This document shows positions 1-6,488 of a DNA stretch of 6,664 nucleotides, piece by piece. Both the position numbers and the translations under genes were made by a program. Numbering within the stretch: the first letter of the stretch is position 1; every line of letters starts with the position of its first letter. The notes under the pieces were generated by a model. The model saw only the letters and a program-made list of their open reading frames with translations, was not told the origin of the DNA and searched no databases. The DNA is from an uncultured Gammaproteobacteria bacterium. GTDB taxonomy: Bacteria; Pseudomonadota; Gammaproteobacteria; Pseudomonadales; DT-91. The stretch spans positions 1,006 through 7,669 of the forward strand of contig CAKMZU010000108.1 of the NCBI GenBank assembly GCA_929200485.1, in the 5' to 3' direction.

Positions 1-455
1 GGAGATGACTGAGATGAATCGGAAGCACCGTCATTTGAACCACCATTGGGCGGCGCTGATGCTTTCGATTTAAACGAAACCGTAGTAGTATCCATGGACA
101 TTTCGGCTTCGGCCATATCACCGTCCTCATCCATAACATAACCATCTCTGCCCCTGCCTTCAAATTGATAAAAGGCTTGGGTTAAATAAGCTTTAAGGGT
201 ATCTCCGGTGCCGTTTCCTTCTAAAACCACGGGCATTTCTTCGCCATCATTTGTGGTAAACTTTTTTTGCTCACTATCCGTTAAACGGGTATCGACGGTT
301 GCAATGGATGAAATATTTTCATTTCTCATTATGCCATCTTCTCTATCTTCATCCCTGTTACTGCCAATCTCTATCGAGCAGGCGGTTGCTAGAGAACAAA
401 TAACTGGCAGCAATAAATTCTTTTTATTAGCTATTTTTTTCAGAATAATGGGCAT
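1..455 (-). CDS. Acidic putative lipoprotein, N-terminal part (runs off left edge)
   Basis: An open frame reads from an ATG at 455-453 down to base 1 with no stop, giving 151 visible residues; the C-terminus lies outside the window. A Shine-Dalgarno-like GAGGA sits about 5 bases before the ATG. The N-terminus is basic (K6, K7, K11, K12), followed by a hydrophobic stretch (about residues 14-25) ending in A-T-A-C (residues 23-26). This resembles a lipobox, although alanine at -3 is not ideal; Ser27 at +2 would fit outer-membrane sorting. The mature part is hydrophilic and acidic, with D/E-rich patches at about 35-40 and 109-117, and becomes rich in Ser, Gly, Asp and Asn after residue 132, like a linker. 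I do not recognise the family and assign no function. It probably has its own promoter, since a hairpin separates it from pssA upstream. Confidence 0.75.
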   Translation of the reverse strand, partial: MPIILKKIANKKNLLLPVICSLATACSIEIGSNRDEDREDGIMRNENISSIATVDTRLTDSEQKKFTTNDGEEMPVVLEGNGTGDTLKAYLTQAFYQFEGRGRDGYVMDEDGDMAEAEMSMDTTTVSFKSKASAPPNGGSNDGASDSSQSS

Positions 456-460
456 ATTTT

Positions 461-466
461 CCTCGA
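461..466 (-). promoter_or_regulatory. Ribosome binding site of the putative lipoprotein gene
   Basis: On the minus strand the sequence CGAGGAAAAT directly precedes the ATG at 455. GAGG/GAGGA lies at normal spacing, which supports this start for a gene cut by the window edge. Confidence 0.55.
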
Positions 467-535
467 GCTTTCATCGCAAACTGCTCGCTTGATTATTTAT
501 CATGAGCGAACAAAATAAGGTGGCACGCGAAATTA

Positions 536-541
536 AGTATA
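536..541 (-). promoter_or_regulatory. Candidate -10 element (TATACT) for the lipoprotein gene
   Basis: Read on the minus strand, 541-536 is TATACT, five of six matches to the sigma-70 -10 consensus, about 80 bases before the ATG at 455. No convincing -35 hexamer stands at 16-18 bases. Instead there is a run of seven A and nine T (555-570) just upstream, which could act as a curved or UP-like element. This is a sequence match only. Confidence 0.35.
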
Positions 542-630
542 GAATTTCAGAGGGAAAAAAATTTTTTTTTAGGATTAATTTTTAGAAAAACTTATGCAAG
601 ATAACGCCAAGTTACTCAATAGTGATAACG

Positions 631-655
631 TCCTTCGACAAGCTCAGGATGAATG
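631..655. repeat. Short REP-like intergenic motif
   Basis: The stretch contains CCTTCGACAAGCTCAGGA followed by TGAATGG. This resembles a motif I recall as scattered in many copies through intergenic DNA of diverse bacterial genomes, often written as CCTGAGCTTGTCGAAGG on the other strand. Only one copy is in the window, so its repetitive nature here rests on recall and not on anything seen in this sequence. Confidence 0.4.
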
Positions 656-714
656 GATTCGACAACTGGTGAATAAATGGATTTCGATAAAGTTTTTTTA
701 ATTGGTGTATCAAA

Positions 715-740
715 CGGTCTGTTGAGAGGACAACAGACCG
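715..740 (-). terminator. Perfect 10-bp hairpin behind pssA, likely terminator
   Basis: CGGTCTGTTG (715-724) and CAACAGACCG (731-740) are exact reverse complements around a 6-base loop, beginning 13 bases after the pssA stop codon. On the minus strand the stem is followed only by TTTGAT, so the U-tract is short. It may be a weak intrinsic terminator or a 3'-end-stabilising stem for the ilvY-pssA transcript. Confidence 0.6.
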
Positions 741-753
741 AAATAGCGAAGGT

Positions 754-1605
754 TTAATTTTTTCTTAAAGACCAGAGTGTATACGCCGGCCCTGAAAGTA
801 CATACAACCCAAAGATGATTAATAACGCCACTGACGTCTCTATCAGGATCACGGCAAAAATAATCACTGCCAGCAGAACCATCACAAAAGGCACTCGTTC
901 TTTAAGATTTAAGCCTTTAAAACTATGATATCGAACATTAGAAACCATCAACAGCGCCGAAATCAGGGTAATAAGGCCAACCAGCCAGATTAACCCTGGA
1001 GGAATGTATTGCACTGAGCCGTAAGACTCATCAAAAACCCACATTGAACCTGCCAGCATGGCCGCTGCAGAAGGACTGGCAAGCCCTGTAAAATAATTTT
1101 TATCCGCCGTTTCTGTTTGGGTATTAAATCTGGCAAGCCGTAACGCTGCAGCAGCAATGTAAATAAAGGTAATCGCCCAACCTAGCTTGCCAAGGGCCTG
1201 CAAACTCCAGATAAAAACCGATACGGCGGGCGCAATACCAAAAGATACCATATCTGCAAGGCTATCGTATTCTGCCCCAAACTTACTTTGGGTATTGGTT
1301 AACCTTGCAATACGGCCATCCAGCATATCCAGAATCATCGCAATAAAAATAGCGATAGCGGCATGCTCATATTTCCCATCAACAGAAGATACGATGGCGT
1401 AGAACCCTGAGAAAAGTGATGCGGTAGTGAAAAGATTCGGCAATATATAGATGCCTTTTTTACGCACCTTAACCCCGTTTTCGGAGATTTCTTCTTCAAG
1501 TTCGTCAACAGGAAGAATTTGATCAAGCTGATCCAATACAACCTTTTCAGGACGAGACGCTGCATGTTGCTTAGATGGATCTTCAGGCTGAGATGGGTTT
1601 GTCAT
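754..1605 (-). CDS. pssA: CDP-diacylglycerol--serine O-phosphatidyltransferase (phosphatidylserine synthase, membrane type)
   Basis: This enzyme transfers the phosphatidyl group from CDP-diacylglycerol to L-serine in the inner membrane, giving phosphatidylserine, the precursor of phosphatidylethanolamine. The 283-residue protein carries the complete CDP-alcohol phosphotransferase signature: D93, D96-G97, A100-R101, G110, D114 and D118, the metal- and substrate-binding aspartates of the family. LPNLFT (55-60), RLARFN (156-161) and GLASPSAA (174-181) are typical of the integral-membrane (type II) PssA rather than the phospholipase-D-like enzyme of E. coli. Hydrophobic segments fill residues about 58-275; the first 45 residues are hydrophilic and acidic. 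The ATG at 1605 is the only reasonable start, since the next Met is residue 90, although its Shine-Dalgarno is weak. It starts 22 bases after the ilvY stop, so the two genes are probably co-transcribed. A hairpin follows the stop. Confidence 0.93.
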   Translation of the reverse strand: MTNPSQPEDPSKQHAASRPEKVVLDQLDQILPVDELEEEISENGVKVRKKGIYILPNLFTTASLFSGFYAIVSSVDGKYEHAAIAIFIAMILDMLDGRIARLTNTQSKFGAEYDSLADMVSFGIAPAVSVFIWSLQALGKLGWAITFIYIAAAALRLARFNTQTETADKNYFTGLASPSAAAMLAGSMWVFDESYGSVQYIPPGLIWLVGLITLISALLMVSNVRYHSFKGLNLKERVPFVMVLLAVIIFAVILIETSVALLIIFGLYVLSGPAYTLWSLRKN

Positions 1606-1627
1606 GTTATGGATGCCCAGAAAAATA

Positions 1628-2542
1628 TTAGAGAGGTGAAAAATGGGAGGCTGCCAGCTCCCAAAACTTTTTAACCAGTGGATTCGTTAACTGATTTTGC
1701 AAAACATATAAACCAATATCAATAACAGGCAGTTCAGGCGCTGCATCGATCACGCTAATTCTATCTTTTAAGGGGCTATTGTCCAGAACTACTTCTGGTA
1801 CCAATCCAATACCGCAACCTAACGCCACCATACTGACAATCGCTTCATGGCCACTGACCTGAGCATAAATGTCGGGGGTAATGCCTCGGGATCTTGCCCA
1901 GGCATCAAACACATCTCGAACGACACCACGATCTGCCAGAATCATTGGCTGGTTCAATGGATTTACCAACGGACCTGTTTCTTTTAAACGCTTTATTTCT
2001 TTAGGGATCTCACCTGTGTTCGGCATAATAAACCGAAGTGGTGTCAAACTGAGATGCTTATAAGCCATATTATCTGGCAATTTAAGTGGCTTCGCGCCCA
2101 CCGCAATGGCATCTTTGCCTGAAGCTACCCGCTCAAGCGCATCCGCCTGATCACCTGTGTGCAGAAGAATTTCAACATTCGGGCATTGCTGGCGAAACCG
2201 CTCAAATATTGCAGGCAAGAGTGAATAACTCGCCGTCACCGAGCAATAAACCGTTAATTCCCCACTGATACTGTCGGACTCTTCAGAGAGTTCAAGTTGT
2301 AGCTGACCGAAGGAATTTAACGTTTCACAGACAAATTGATAAAACGACTTACCTTGATGGGTTAGCTGAAAGTTTTTACCTTCTCGAATAACTAACTGAC
2401 AATTTAACTCATCCTCTATTCGCTGGATGGAACGAGTCACAGCCGATGGCGTCAAATGACAAGCTTCCGCTGTTTTAGCAAAGTGCTTGGTTTGCGCGAG
2501 CATCTGAAAGATAGCCATTTGCTTGATATCGATATTAACCAT
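1628..2542 (-). CDS. ilvY: LysR-family transcriptional regulator, IlvY type
   Basis: A 304-residue LysR-type regulator. The N-terminal winged helix-turn-helix covers roughly residues 5-65, with the recognition region FAKTAEACHLTPSAVTRSIQ at 21-40. The C-terminal periplasmic-binding-protein-like effector domain covers about 94-300, with the conserved GHEAIVSMVALGCGIGLVP at 231-249. The assignment as IlvY rests on divergent placement next to a class II ilvC, the arrangement known from enterobacteria and vibrios, where IlvY activates ilvC on binding acetolactate or acetohydroxybutyrate and represses its own gene. Sequence similarity to E. coli IlvY (297 residues) in the HTH is only moderate, so the name depends largely on context. 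The ATG at 2542 has a weak ribosome binding site; Met9 is the nearest alternative. pssA lies 22 bases downstream. Confidence 0.83.
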   Translation of the reverse strand: MVNIDIKQMAIFQMLAQTKHFAKTAEACHLTPSAVTRSIQRIEDELNCQLVIREGKNFQLTHQGKSFYQFVCETLNSFGQLQLELSEESDSISGELTVYCSVTASYSLLPAIFERFRQQCPNVEILLHTGDQADALERVASGKDAIAVGAKPLKLPDNMAYKHLSLTPLRFIMPNTGEIPKEIKRLKETGPLVNPLNQPMILADRGVVRDVFDAWARSRGITPDIYAQVSGHEAIVSMVALGCGIGLVPEVVLDNSPLKDRISVIDAAPELPVIDIGLYVLQNQLTNPLVKKFWELAASHFSPL

Positions 2543-2560
2543 TGCTTACGTTTACCATTT

Positions 2561-2566
2561 TGCAAT
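2561..2566. promoter_or_regulatory. Second TGCAAT half-site in the ilvY leader
   Basis: TGCAAT repeats the core of the operator candidate at 2592-2597 with 31-base periodicity. An ATTGC in the opposite orientation (2541-2545) overlaps the ilvY start codon. The site lies downstream of the predicted ilvY transcription start, where binding could mediate autorepression. Confidence 0.35.
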
Positions 2567-2585
2567 AGACAGTTTCATTTATTTC

Positions 2586-2598
2586 AATTGATGCAATT
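2586..2598. promoter_or_regulatory. Candidate IlvY operator overlapping the ilvC -35 element
   Basis: AATTG-ATG-CAATT is a perfect inverted repeat of 5-base arms around a 3-base centre. It contains TGCAAT (2592-2597), which recurs exactly at 2561-2566, 31 bases earlier and so about three helical turns away on the same face. LysR regulators usually bind such paired sites, and E. coli ilvYC has two tandem operators. The role is inferred from position and symmetry. Confidence 0.45.
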
Positions 2599-2616
2599 AT
2601 AAACCTGACGTAGAAT
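2588..2616 (+). promoter_or_regulatory. Predicted sigma-70 promoter of ilvC
   Basis: TTGATG (2588-2593) and TAGAAT (2611-2616) are separated by exactly 17 bases and match the -35 and -10 consensus at four and five of six positions. Transcription would start near 2623, about 46 bases before the ilvC ATG. The -35 lies inside the inverted repeat at 2586-2598, consistent with control by IlvY. Confidence 0.55.
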
Positions 2617-2623
2617 TCCGCAA
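2596..2623 (-). promoter_or_regulatory. Predicted sigma-70 promoter of ilvY
   Basis: On the minus strand 2601-2596 reads TATAAT, a perfect -10 box, with a weak -35 (TTGCGG, 2623-2618) at 16 bases. Transcription would start near 2589, about 47 bases before the ilvY ATG. The promoter overlaps that of ilvC. Confidence 0.5.
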
Positions 2624-2658
2624 ACTAGAAAACAACACACCAATGATCAAGAAAAAGT

Positions 2659-2664
2659 AGAGGG
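2659..2664 (+). promoter_or_regulatory. Ribosome binding site of ilvC
   Basis: AGAGGG stands four bases before the ATG at 2669. It supports this start, which also gives the canonical MANYFNTL N-terminus of class II enzymes. Confidence 0.7.
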
Positions 2665-2668
2665 TTTT

Positions 2669-4141
2669 ATGGCGAATTATTTCAATACATTGCCACTGCG
2701 CATCCAGCTTGAAGAGCTTGGCACATGCCGTTTCATGGACAAAGAAGAGTTCACTGATGGCTGTAACTTCCTTAAAGGGAAAAAAATTGTCATCGTCGGC
2801 TGCGGTGCACAAGGCTTGAACCAAGGTCTTAATATGCGTGATTCTGGCCTCGACGTTTCTTATGCATTACGTCAAGCAGCCATTGACGAGAAGCGTGCAT
2901 CCTACAAGAATGCAACTGACAACGGTTTCGTTGCTGACACCTATGAAAACCTCATTCCAGAAGCGGATGTGGTTTGTAACTTAACACCCGACAAACAGCA
3001 CAGCGCCGTTGTTGAAACGGTTATGCCACTAATGAAAGACGGCGCTTGTCTTGCGTATTCTCACGGCTTCAACATTGTTGAAGAAGGCATGCAAATCCGT
3101 AAAGATCTAACCGTTGTCATGATGGCACCCAAGTGCCCAGGCACAGAAGTCCGTGCAGAATATGAGCGCGGCTTTGGTGTACCGACCCTTATCGCCGTTC
3201 ACCGTGAAAATGACCCTGAAGGCAAAGGCTGGGATATCGCAAAAGCATTAGCTTCCGCTACCGGTGGCGATCGTGCAGGCGTCCTTGAATCATCGTTCAT
3301 TGCAGAAGTGAAATCCGACCTGATGGGTGAGCAAACCATTCTTTGTGGTGTTCTACAAACAGGCGCTATCTTGAGTTTTGATAAAATGGTTGCTGAAGGC
3401 ATTGATCCGTCTTATGCATCAAAGCTTATCCAGTACGGCTGGGAAACCATCACTGAAGCGCTTAAGCATGGTGGTATCACTAACATGATGGATCGTTTAT
3501 CAAACCCTGCTAAAATCAAGGCGTTTGAATTATCTGAAGAGTTAAAAGACATTCTTCGACCATTATTTCAAAAGCATCAAGACGACATCATTGACGGTAC
3601 TTTTTCTCGCACCATGATGGCAGACTGGGCAAATGATGATGCCAATTTATTAAAATGGCGTGCAGAAACCGCTGAGACTGGCTTTGAAAAAGCGACAAAC
3701 ACTGACCAGGAAATCTCGGACCAAGAATACTTTGATAACGGTATTTTATTAGTGGCTATGGTGCGTGCGGGTGTTGAGCTTGCATTCGAAACCATGGTTG
3801 AAGCAGGCATTATTGAAGAGTCCGCTTATTATGAATCTCTTCATGAAACACCACTGATTGCTAACACTATCGCTCGTAAGAAGCTTTATGAAATGAACGT
3901 TGTTATTTCTGACACAGCTGAATATGGCTGTTATCTGTTTGATCAGGCAGCTCGCCCGTTACTGACAGATTTCATGAGCAAAATCTCAACGGATGTTATC
4001 GGAAAAGGCTTAGAACTTAACGACTTAGGCGTTGACAACAAGCAGCTTATTGCTGTGAACGAAGCTATCCGTCATCACTCTGTTGAATATATCGGCGAAG
4101 AACTTCGTGGTTACATGACTGCAATGAAGAAAATTGTGTGA
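2669..4141 (+). CDS. ilvC: Ketol-acid reductoisomerase, NADP-dependent, class II (long form)
   Basis: IlvC isomerises and reduces 2-acetolactate or 2-aceto-2-hydroxybutyrate to the dihydroxy acids, the second common step of valine/isoleucine synthesis, in the cytosol with NADPH and Mg2+. The 490-residue length matches the 491-residue E. coli enzyme, not the roughly 330-340-residue class I form. The Rossmann motif GCGAQG is at 44-49. The NADPH-phosphate-binding residues R68, R76 and S78 are present, as are catalytic or metal residues H132, K155, D217, E221, E389, E393 and S414, all at the E. coli numbering. The second knotted-domain copy, typical of class II, is complete. The start is fixed by the MANYFNTL N-terminus and an AGAGGG ribosome binding site. 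It is transcribed away from ilvY across a 126-base control region and ends with a terminator hairpin, so it is probably monocistronic. Confidence 0.98.
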   Translation: MANYFNTLPLRIQLEELGTCRFMDKEEFTDGCNFLKGKKIVIVGCGAQGLNQGLNMRDSGLDVSYALRQAAIDEKRASYKNATDNGFVADTYENLIPEADVVCNLTPDKQHSAVVETVMPLMKDGACLAYSHGFNIVEEGMQIRKDLTVVMMAPKCPGTEVRAEYERGFGVPTLIAVHRENDPEGKGWDIAKALASATGGDRAGVLESSFIAEVKSDLMGEQTILCGVLQTGAILSFDKMVAEGIDPSYASKLIQYGWETITEALKHGGITNMMDRLSNPAKIKAFELSEELKDILRPLFQKHQDDIIDGTFSRTMMADWANDDANLLKWRAETAETGFEKATNTDQEISDQEYFDNGILLVAMVRAGVELAFETMVEAGIIEESAYYESLHETPLIANTIARKKLYEMNVVISDTAEYGCYLFDQAARPLLTDFMSKISTDVIGKGLELNDLGVDNKQLIAVNEAIRHHSVEYIGEELRGYMTAMKKIV

Positions 4142-4149
4142 GCCACTTA

Positions 4150-4171
4150 GCGAACACCTTATGGTGTTCGC
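4150..4171 (+). terminator. Intrinsic terminator of ilvC
   Basis: GCGAACACC (4150-4158) and GGTGTTCGC (4163-4171) form a perfect 9-bp stem with a TTAT tetraloop, starting 8 bases after the ilvC stop. It is followed by AATTTCTC, a moderately T-rich tail. It should separate ilvC from the operon that begins at 4294. Confidence 0.75.
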
Positions 4172-4293
4172 AATTTCTCAGCGATTTCTTTGACCCCCTT
4201 CCCTTAATCACATACCATCTGCCCCTTTTTAGACCGAGTCTGATTTAAACCAGTACAGCTCTTTCGGCTAAATAATAAATATAAGTGCTTTAA
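4172..4293 (+). other. Leader region before the retropepsin operon
   Basis: These 122 bases contain no gene. An AT-rich stretch at 4268-4285 (AAATAATAAATATAAG) offers several possible -10 boxes, and TTTAAA at 4244-4249 could serve as a poor -35. No single promoter stands out, and there is no strong Shine-Dalgarno before the ATG at 4294. A small inverted repeat AGAC-CGA-GTCT lies at 4231-4241. Confidence 0.4.
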
Positions 4294-4908
4294 ATGAGTG
4301 TATTGATAACAACTCGCATCATACGAGCTATTTGCTCAACGCTTTTGTTCATGACTGCTGCCATAAGTGCTGCAAACAAAAACGCTTCAAAAACTGATGC
4401 ACCAACAAACTCCATCGCCGAAAAAGCCATTATTGGTGAAGCGGAGTACCTGAAATTGATCCCTGGTGGTGCCGTCATCAAAGCGCGTGTTGATACTGGT
4501 GCTAAAGTAACTTCTATTGGCGTTACCAACATTCAGGAGTTTGAACGTGATGGCGAACGCTGGGTCAGTTTTGATTTACCCTCCAAACCTCAAAAAGCAC
4601 GCAAGAAAGATAAAAAACGCAAGAATGAAATAACCCCAGAAGACAACAGTGATCCGATCGAACCACCGGTTAACATTAGCCGAAAAGTCGTAGGCTATGC
4701 ATTGATAAAACAACACTCAGGCGAGCCGCTCAAACGCTATGAGGTCAACATGACCATTGTCGTAGGCGATTACGAACAAACCATCCGTGTCAATTTGGCT
4801 AATCGTGAAAATTTTGTTTATCCAGCGCTGATTGGTCGCAATTATCTGACGGGCAAATTCCTGGTTGACCCTTCAAAAAAATATGAGCAAGGCATGCCTA
4901 AAAAGTGA
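4294..4908 (+). CDS. Periplasmic retropepsin-like aspartic protease (often labelled 'ATP-dependent zinc protease')
   Basis: A 204-residue protein with an N-terminal Sec-type signal: basic residues (R8, R11), a hydrophobic core to about residue 25, and a likely cut after AISA (23-26), so it should act in the periplasm. The protease signature is ARVDTGAKVTSI (64-75), with D67-T68-G69-A70 as the catalytic loop of a single-lobe, retropepsin-like fold that would need to dimerise. The family-typical LIGRNYL is at 179-185. There is no visible zinc motif, so the database name 'zinc protease' seems misleading. Residues 98-112 form a very basic insertion (K/R at ten of fifteen positions), followed by an acidic Pro-containing stretch (115-125) before the next beta strands. 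The ATG at 4294 is chosen because it gives the signal peptide; its ribosome binding site is poor. It is the first gene of a three-gene operon, 23 bases before the 7TM gene. Substrate unknown. Confidence 0.82.
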   Translation: MSVLITTRIIRAICSTLLFMTAAISAANKNASKTDAPTNSIAEKAIIGEAEYLKLIPGGAVIKARVDTGAKVTSIGVTNIQEFERDGERWVSFDLPSKPQKARKKDKKRKNEITPEDNSDPIEPPVNISRKVVGYALIKQHSGEPLKRYEVNMTIVVGDYEQTIRVNLANRENFVYPALIGRNYLTGKFLVDPSKKYEQGMPKK

Positions 4909-4931
4909 ACCGCCTTTGATCCTATCACTCT

Positions 4932-6476
4932 ATGCTTAAAGAAAAAGTCATTCTCTATTTTCTCGCCTTGATGCTGACCTGCACGGGCATTGGGTTGACT
5001 GTCTATAAAATTAACAGCCTGCACTTCCCGTTTTTCCCTAACGAGCGCGTCCCTGTCTGGACCATTGGTGCAACCATCAGTTTTGAGGCAACCGGTAAAC
5101 CTGTCAGCGTCATGTTAAACCTGCCGACCAACAATACGGATCTTTCCATACTGGACTATTCAGAATCCTCTGATGGTTATGGATTTAATACGTTCATGCG
5201 GGAGAATAGAGAATATGCCAAATGGACCAAGCGCGAAGCCTCAGGCAGACAAACAATTTATTTCAGTATGAATGTATTAGAAAACCATGAAACAACCGGC
5301 CCATTTGATCACAATGATTTTTTTCAGCCCGACCCTTCAACTGTCATTCTGAGCAATGAAGAACAGCAGGTCGCCGAACGGTTGATAAAAAAATCCTACA
5401 ATCAGTCAGCCGACAATCTCAGTTTTGCTGTTGAGCTGATTAAACTGGTTAATGCCAAAGAATCCTCTGCTCAGATTAACCAGTTACTCCAAAAAAATAC
5501 CACCCGACTGGATATGGCACGATTAGTCTATAACCTGCTGGTGGCCTCCAATATTCCAGCACGACTATCCATGGGGCTTGAGATTCACACAGAAAAGCGT
5601 TCTCAATATCCTATCTATTTTGTTGAGATCTACCAGAACCATCAATGGGTTATTTTAAATCCAATGACCGCTGAAGAAGGGTTGCCTAAGGGAACCATTC
5701 TTTGGCGCCGGGGCGGCGACTCTCTTATCGATGTTATTGGCGGCAGAAACTCACAAATAACATTCTCAGCGGTAAAATCGCCTCTTTCAGCAAAACAAGT
5801 GGCTATACGATCAAGTGCCCTCAATGAAGTCACTGATACCATCATGGATTTTTCCATCTACACATTGCCCGCCGAAAGCCAAAAAGCTTTTAAAACCATC
5901 TTGCTTGTCCCTATTGGCGCGCTTGTTATTGTCATGCTCCGCATTCTGGTCGGTATCCGCACATCAGGCACCTTCATGCCTATCCTGATTGCATTGGCCT
6001 TTATGCAAACAACCTTAATCCCCGGGTTGCTCATGTTTTTAGCCATTGTCTCGGTCGGTCTTTTGATTCGATTTTTACTCACCAGCCTCAATCTGTTATT
6101 AGTTGCGAGGATATCCGCTGTCGTCATTGTCGTTATCTTCTTAATGGCGATTTTTAGTATTTTAAGCGTAAAGCTTGGGCTGAACTCCGTCATGACCATC
6201 ACTTTCTTTCCGATGATTATTCTCGCCTGGACCATCGAGCGAATGTCGATTTTATGGGAAGAAGAAGGCGGTAAAGAAGTATTGATTCAAGGCGGAGGCA
6301 GCCTGTTAATGGCATCCATTGCCTATTTGTTAATGTCTAATGCACTGATGCGGCACCTATCGTTTAACTTCCCGGAATTACTGCTGGTTGTGTTGGCTTT
6401 GCTATTATTAATTGGGCAATATTCTGGTTATCGTCTAACCGAGCTGCACCGATTTTCACCTTTATTGAAAAACTGA
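4932..6476 (+). CDS. Inactive transglutaminase domain fused to seven transmembrane helices
   Basis: A 514-residue inner-membrane protein. One N-terminal helix (about 5-25) anchors an extracytoplasmic region of about 295 residues. Seven hydrophobic segments follow at about 321-339, 347-364, 366-382, 391-414, 417-435, 453-471 and 480-497. Residues about 140-275 resemble a transglutaminase fold: RLVYNLLVASNIPAR (197-211) corresponds to the helix after the catalytic Cys, FVEIY (230-234) to the His strand and WVILNP (239-244) to the Asp strand. By my alignment the catalytic triad positions are R192, I228 and N243, so none is retained and the domain should bind rather than catalyse. This matches a known architecture found beside retropepsin-like and ATP-grasp genes. 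The ATG at 4932 is the first in frame after a stop, but no Shine-Dalgarno is visible, so translation may be coupled to the gene before it. The next gene starts 12 bases after the stop. Confidence 0.88.
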   Translation: MLKEKVILYFLALMLTCTGIGLTVYKINSLHFPFFPNERVPVWTIGATISFEATGKPVSVMLNLPTNNTDLSILDYSESSDGYGFNTFMRENREYAKWTKREASGRQTIYFSMNVLENHETTGPFDHNDFFQPDPSTVILSNEEQQVAERLIKKSYNQSADNLSFAVELIKLVNAKESSAQINQLLQKNTTRLDMARLVYNLLVASNIPARLSMGLEIHTEKRSQYPIYFVEIYQNHQWVILNPMTAEEGLPKGTILWRRGGDSLIDVIGGRNSQITFSAVKSPLSAKQVAIRSSALNEVTDTIMDFSIYTLPAESQKAFKTILLVPIGALVIVMLRILVGIRTSGTFMPILIALAFMQTTLIPGLLMFLAIVSVGLLIRFLLTSLNLLLVARISAVVIVVIFLMAIFSILSVKLGLNSVMTITFFPMIILAWTIERMSILWEEEGGKEVLIQGGGSLLMASIAYLLMSNALMRHLSFNFPELLLVVLALLLLIGQYSGYRLTELHRFSPLLKN

Positions 6477-6488
6477 TTGGGAAAAGTC

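Larger units (their letters stand above)
456..753. other. AT-rich intergenic region between the lipoprotein gene and pssA
   Basis: About 300 bases hold no gene I can support. From left to right there is the leader and likely promoter of the left-hand gene, an A7T9 tract (555-570), a short REP-like motif (631-655), two related AATGGATT-type stretches (651-665 and 675-690), and the hairpin behind pssA (715-740). A 27-codon frame at 502-585 on the plus strand has no ribosome binding site and is not called. Confidence 0.6.

Noticed and set aside
208..492. Plus-strand open frame of 94 codons opposite the left-hand gene
   Set aside because: It overlaps the minus-strand frame that has a ribosome binding site and signal peptide. 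The encoded protein shows no recognisable family features.
502..585. Short plus-strand frame of 27 codons (begins MSEQNKVAR)
   Set aside because: No Shine-Dalgarno precedes it, it reads through the A7T9 tract into a run of Lys and Phe, and it lies over the likely promoter of the left-hand gene.
2543..2668. Possible ilv leader peptide or attenuator before ilvC
   Set aside because: The predicted leader is only about 46 bases and contains no short frame rich in Ile, Val or Leu codons and no terminator/antiterminator pair; control by IlvY explains the region better.
4231..4241. Small inverted repeat AGAC-CGA-GTCT before the retropepsin operon
   Set aside because: Four-base arms are too short to separate from chance, and no second copy was seen nearby.
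5858..6235. 125-codon minus-strand frame inside the 7TM gene
   Set aside because: It is antisense to well-supported transmembrane coding sequence, and its composition follows from reading hydrophobic codons on the opposite strand.
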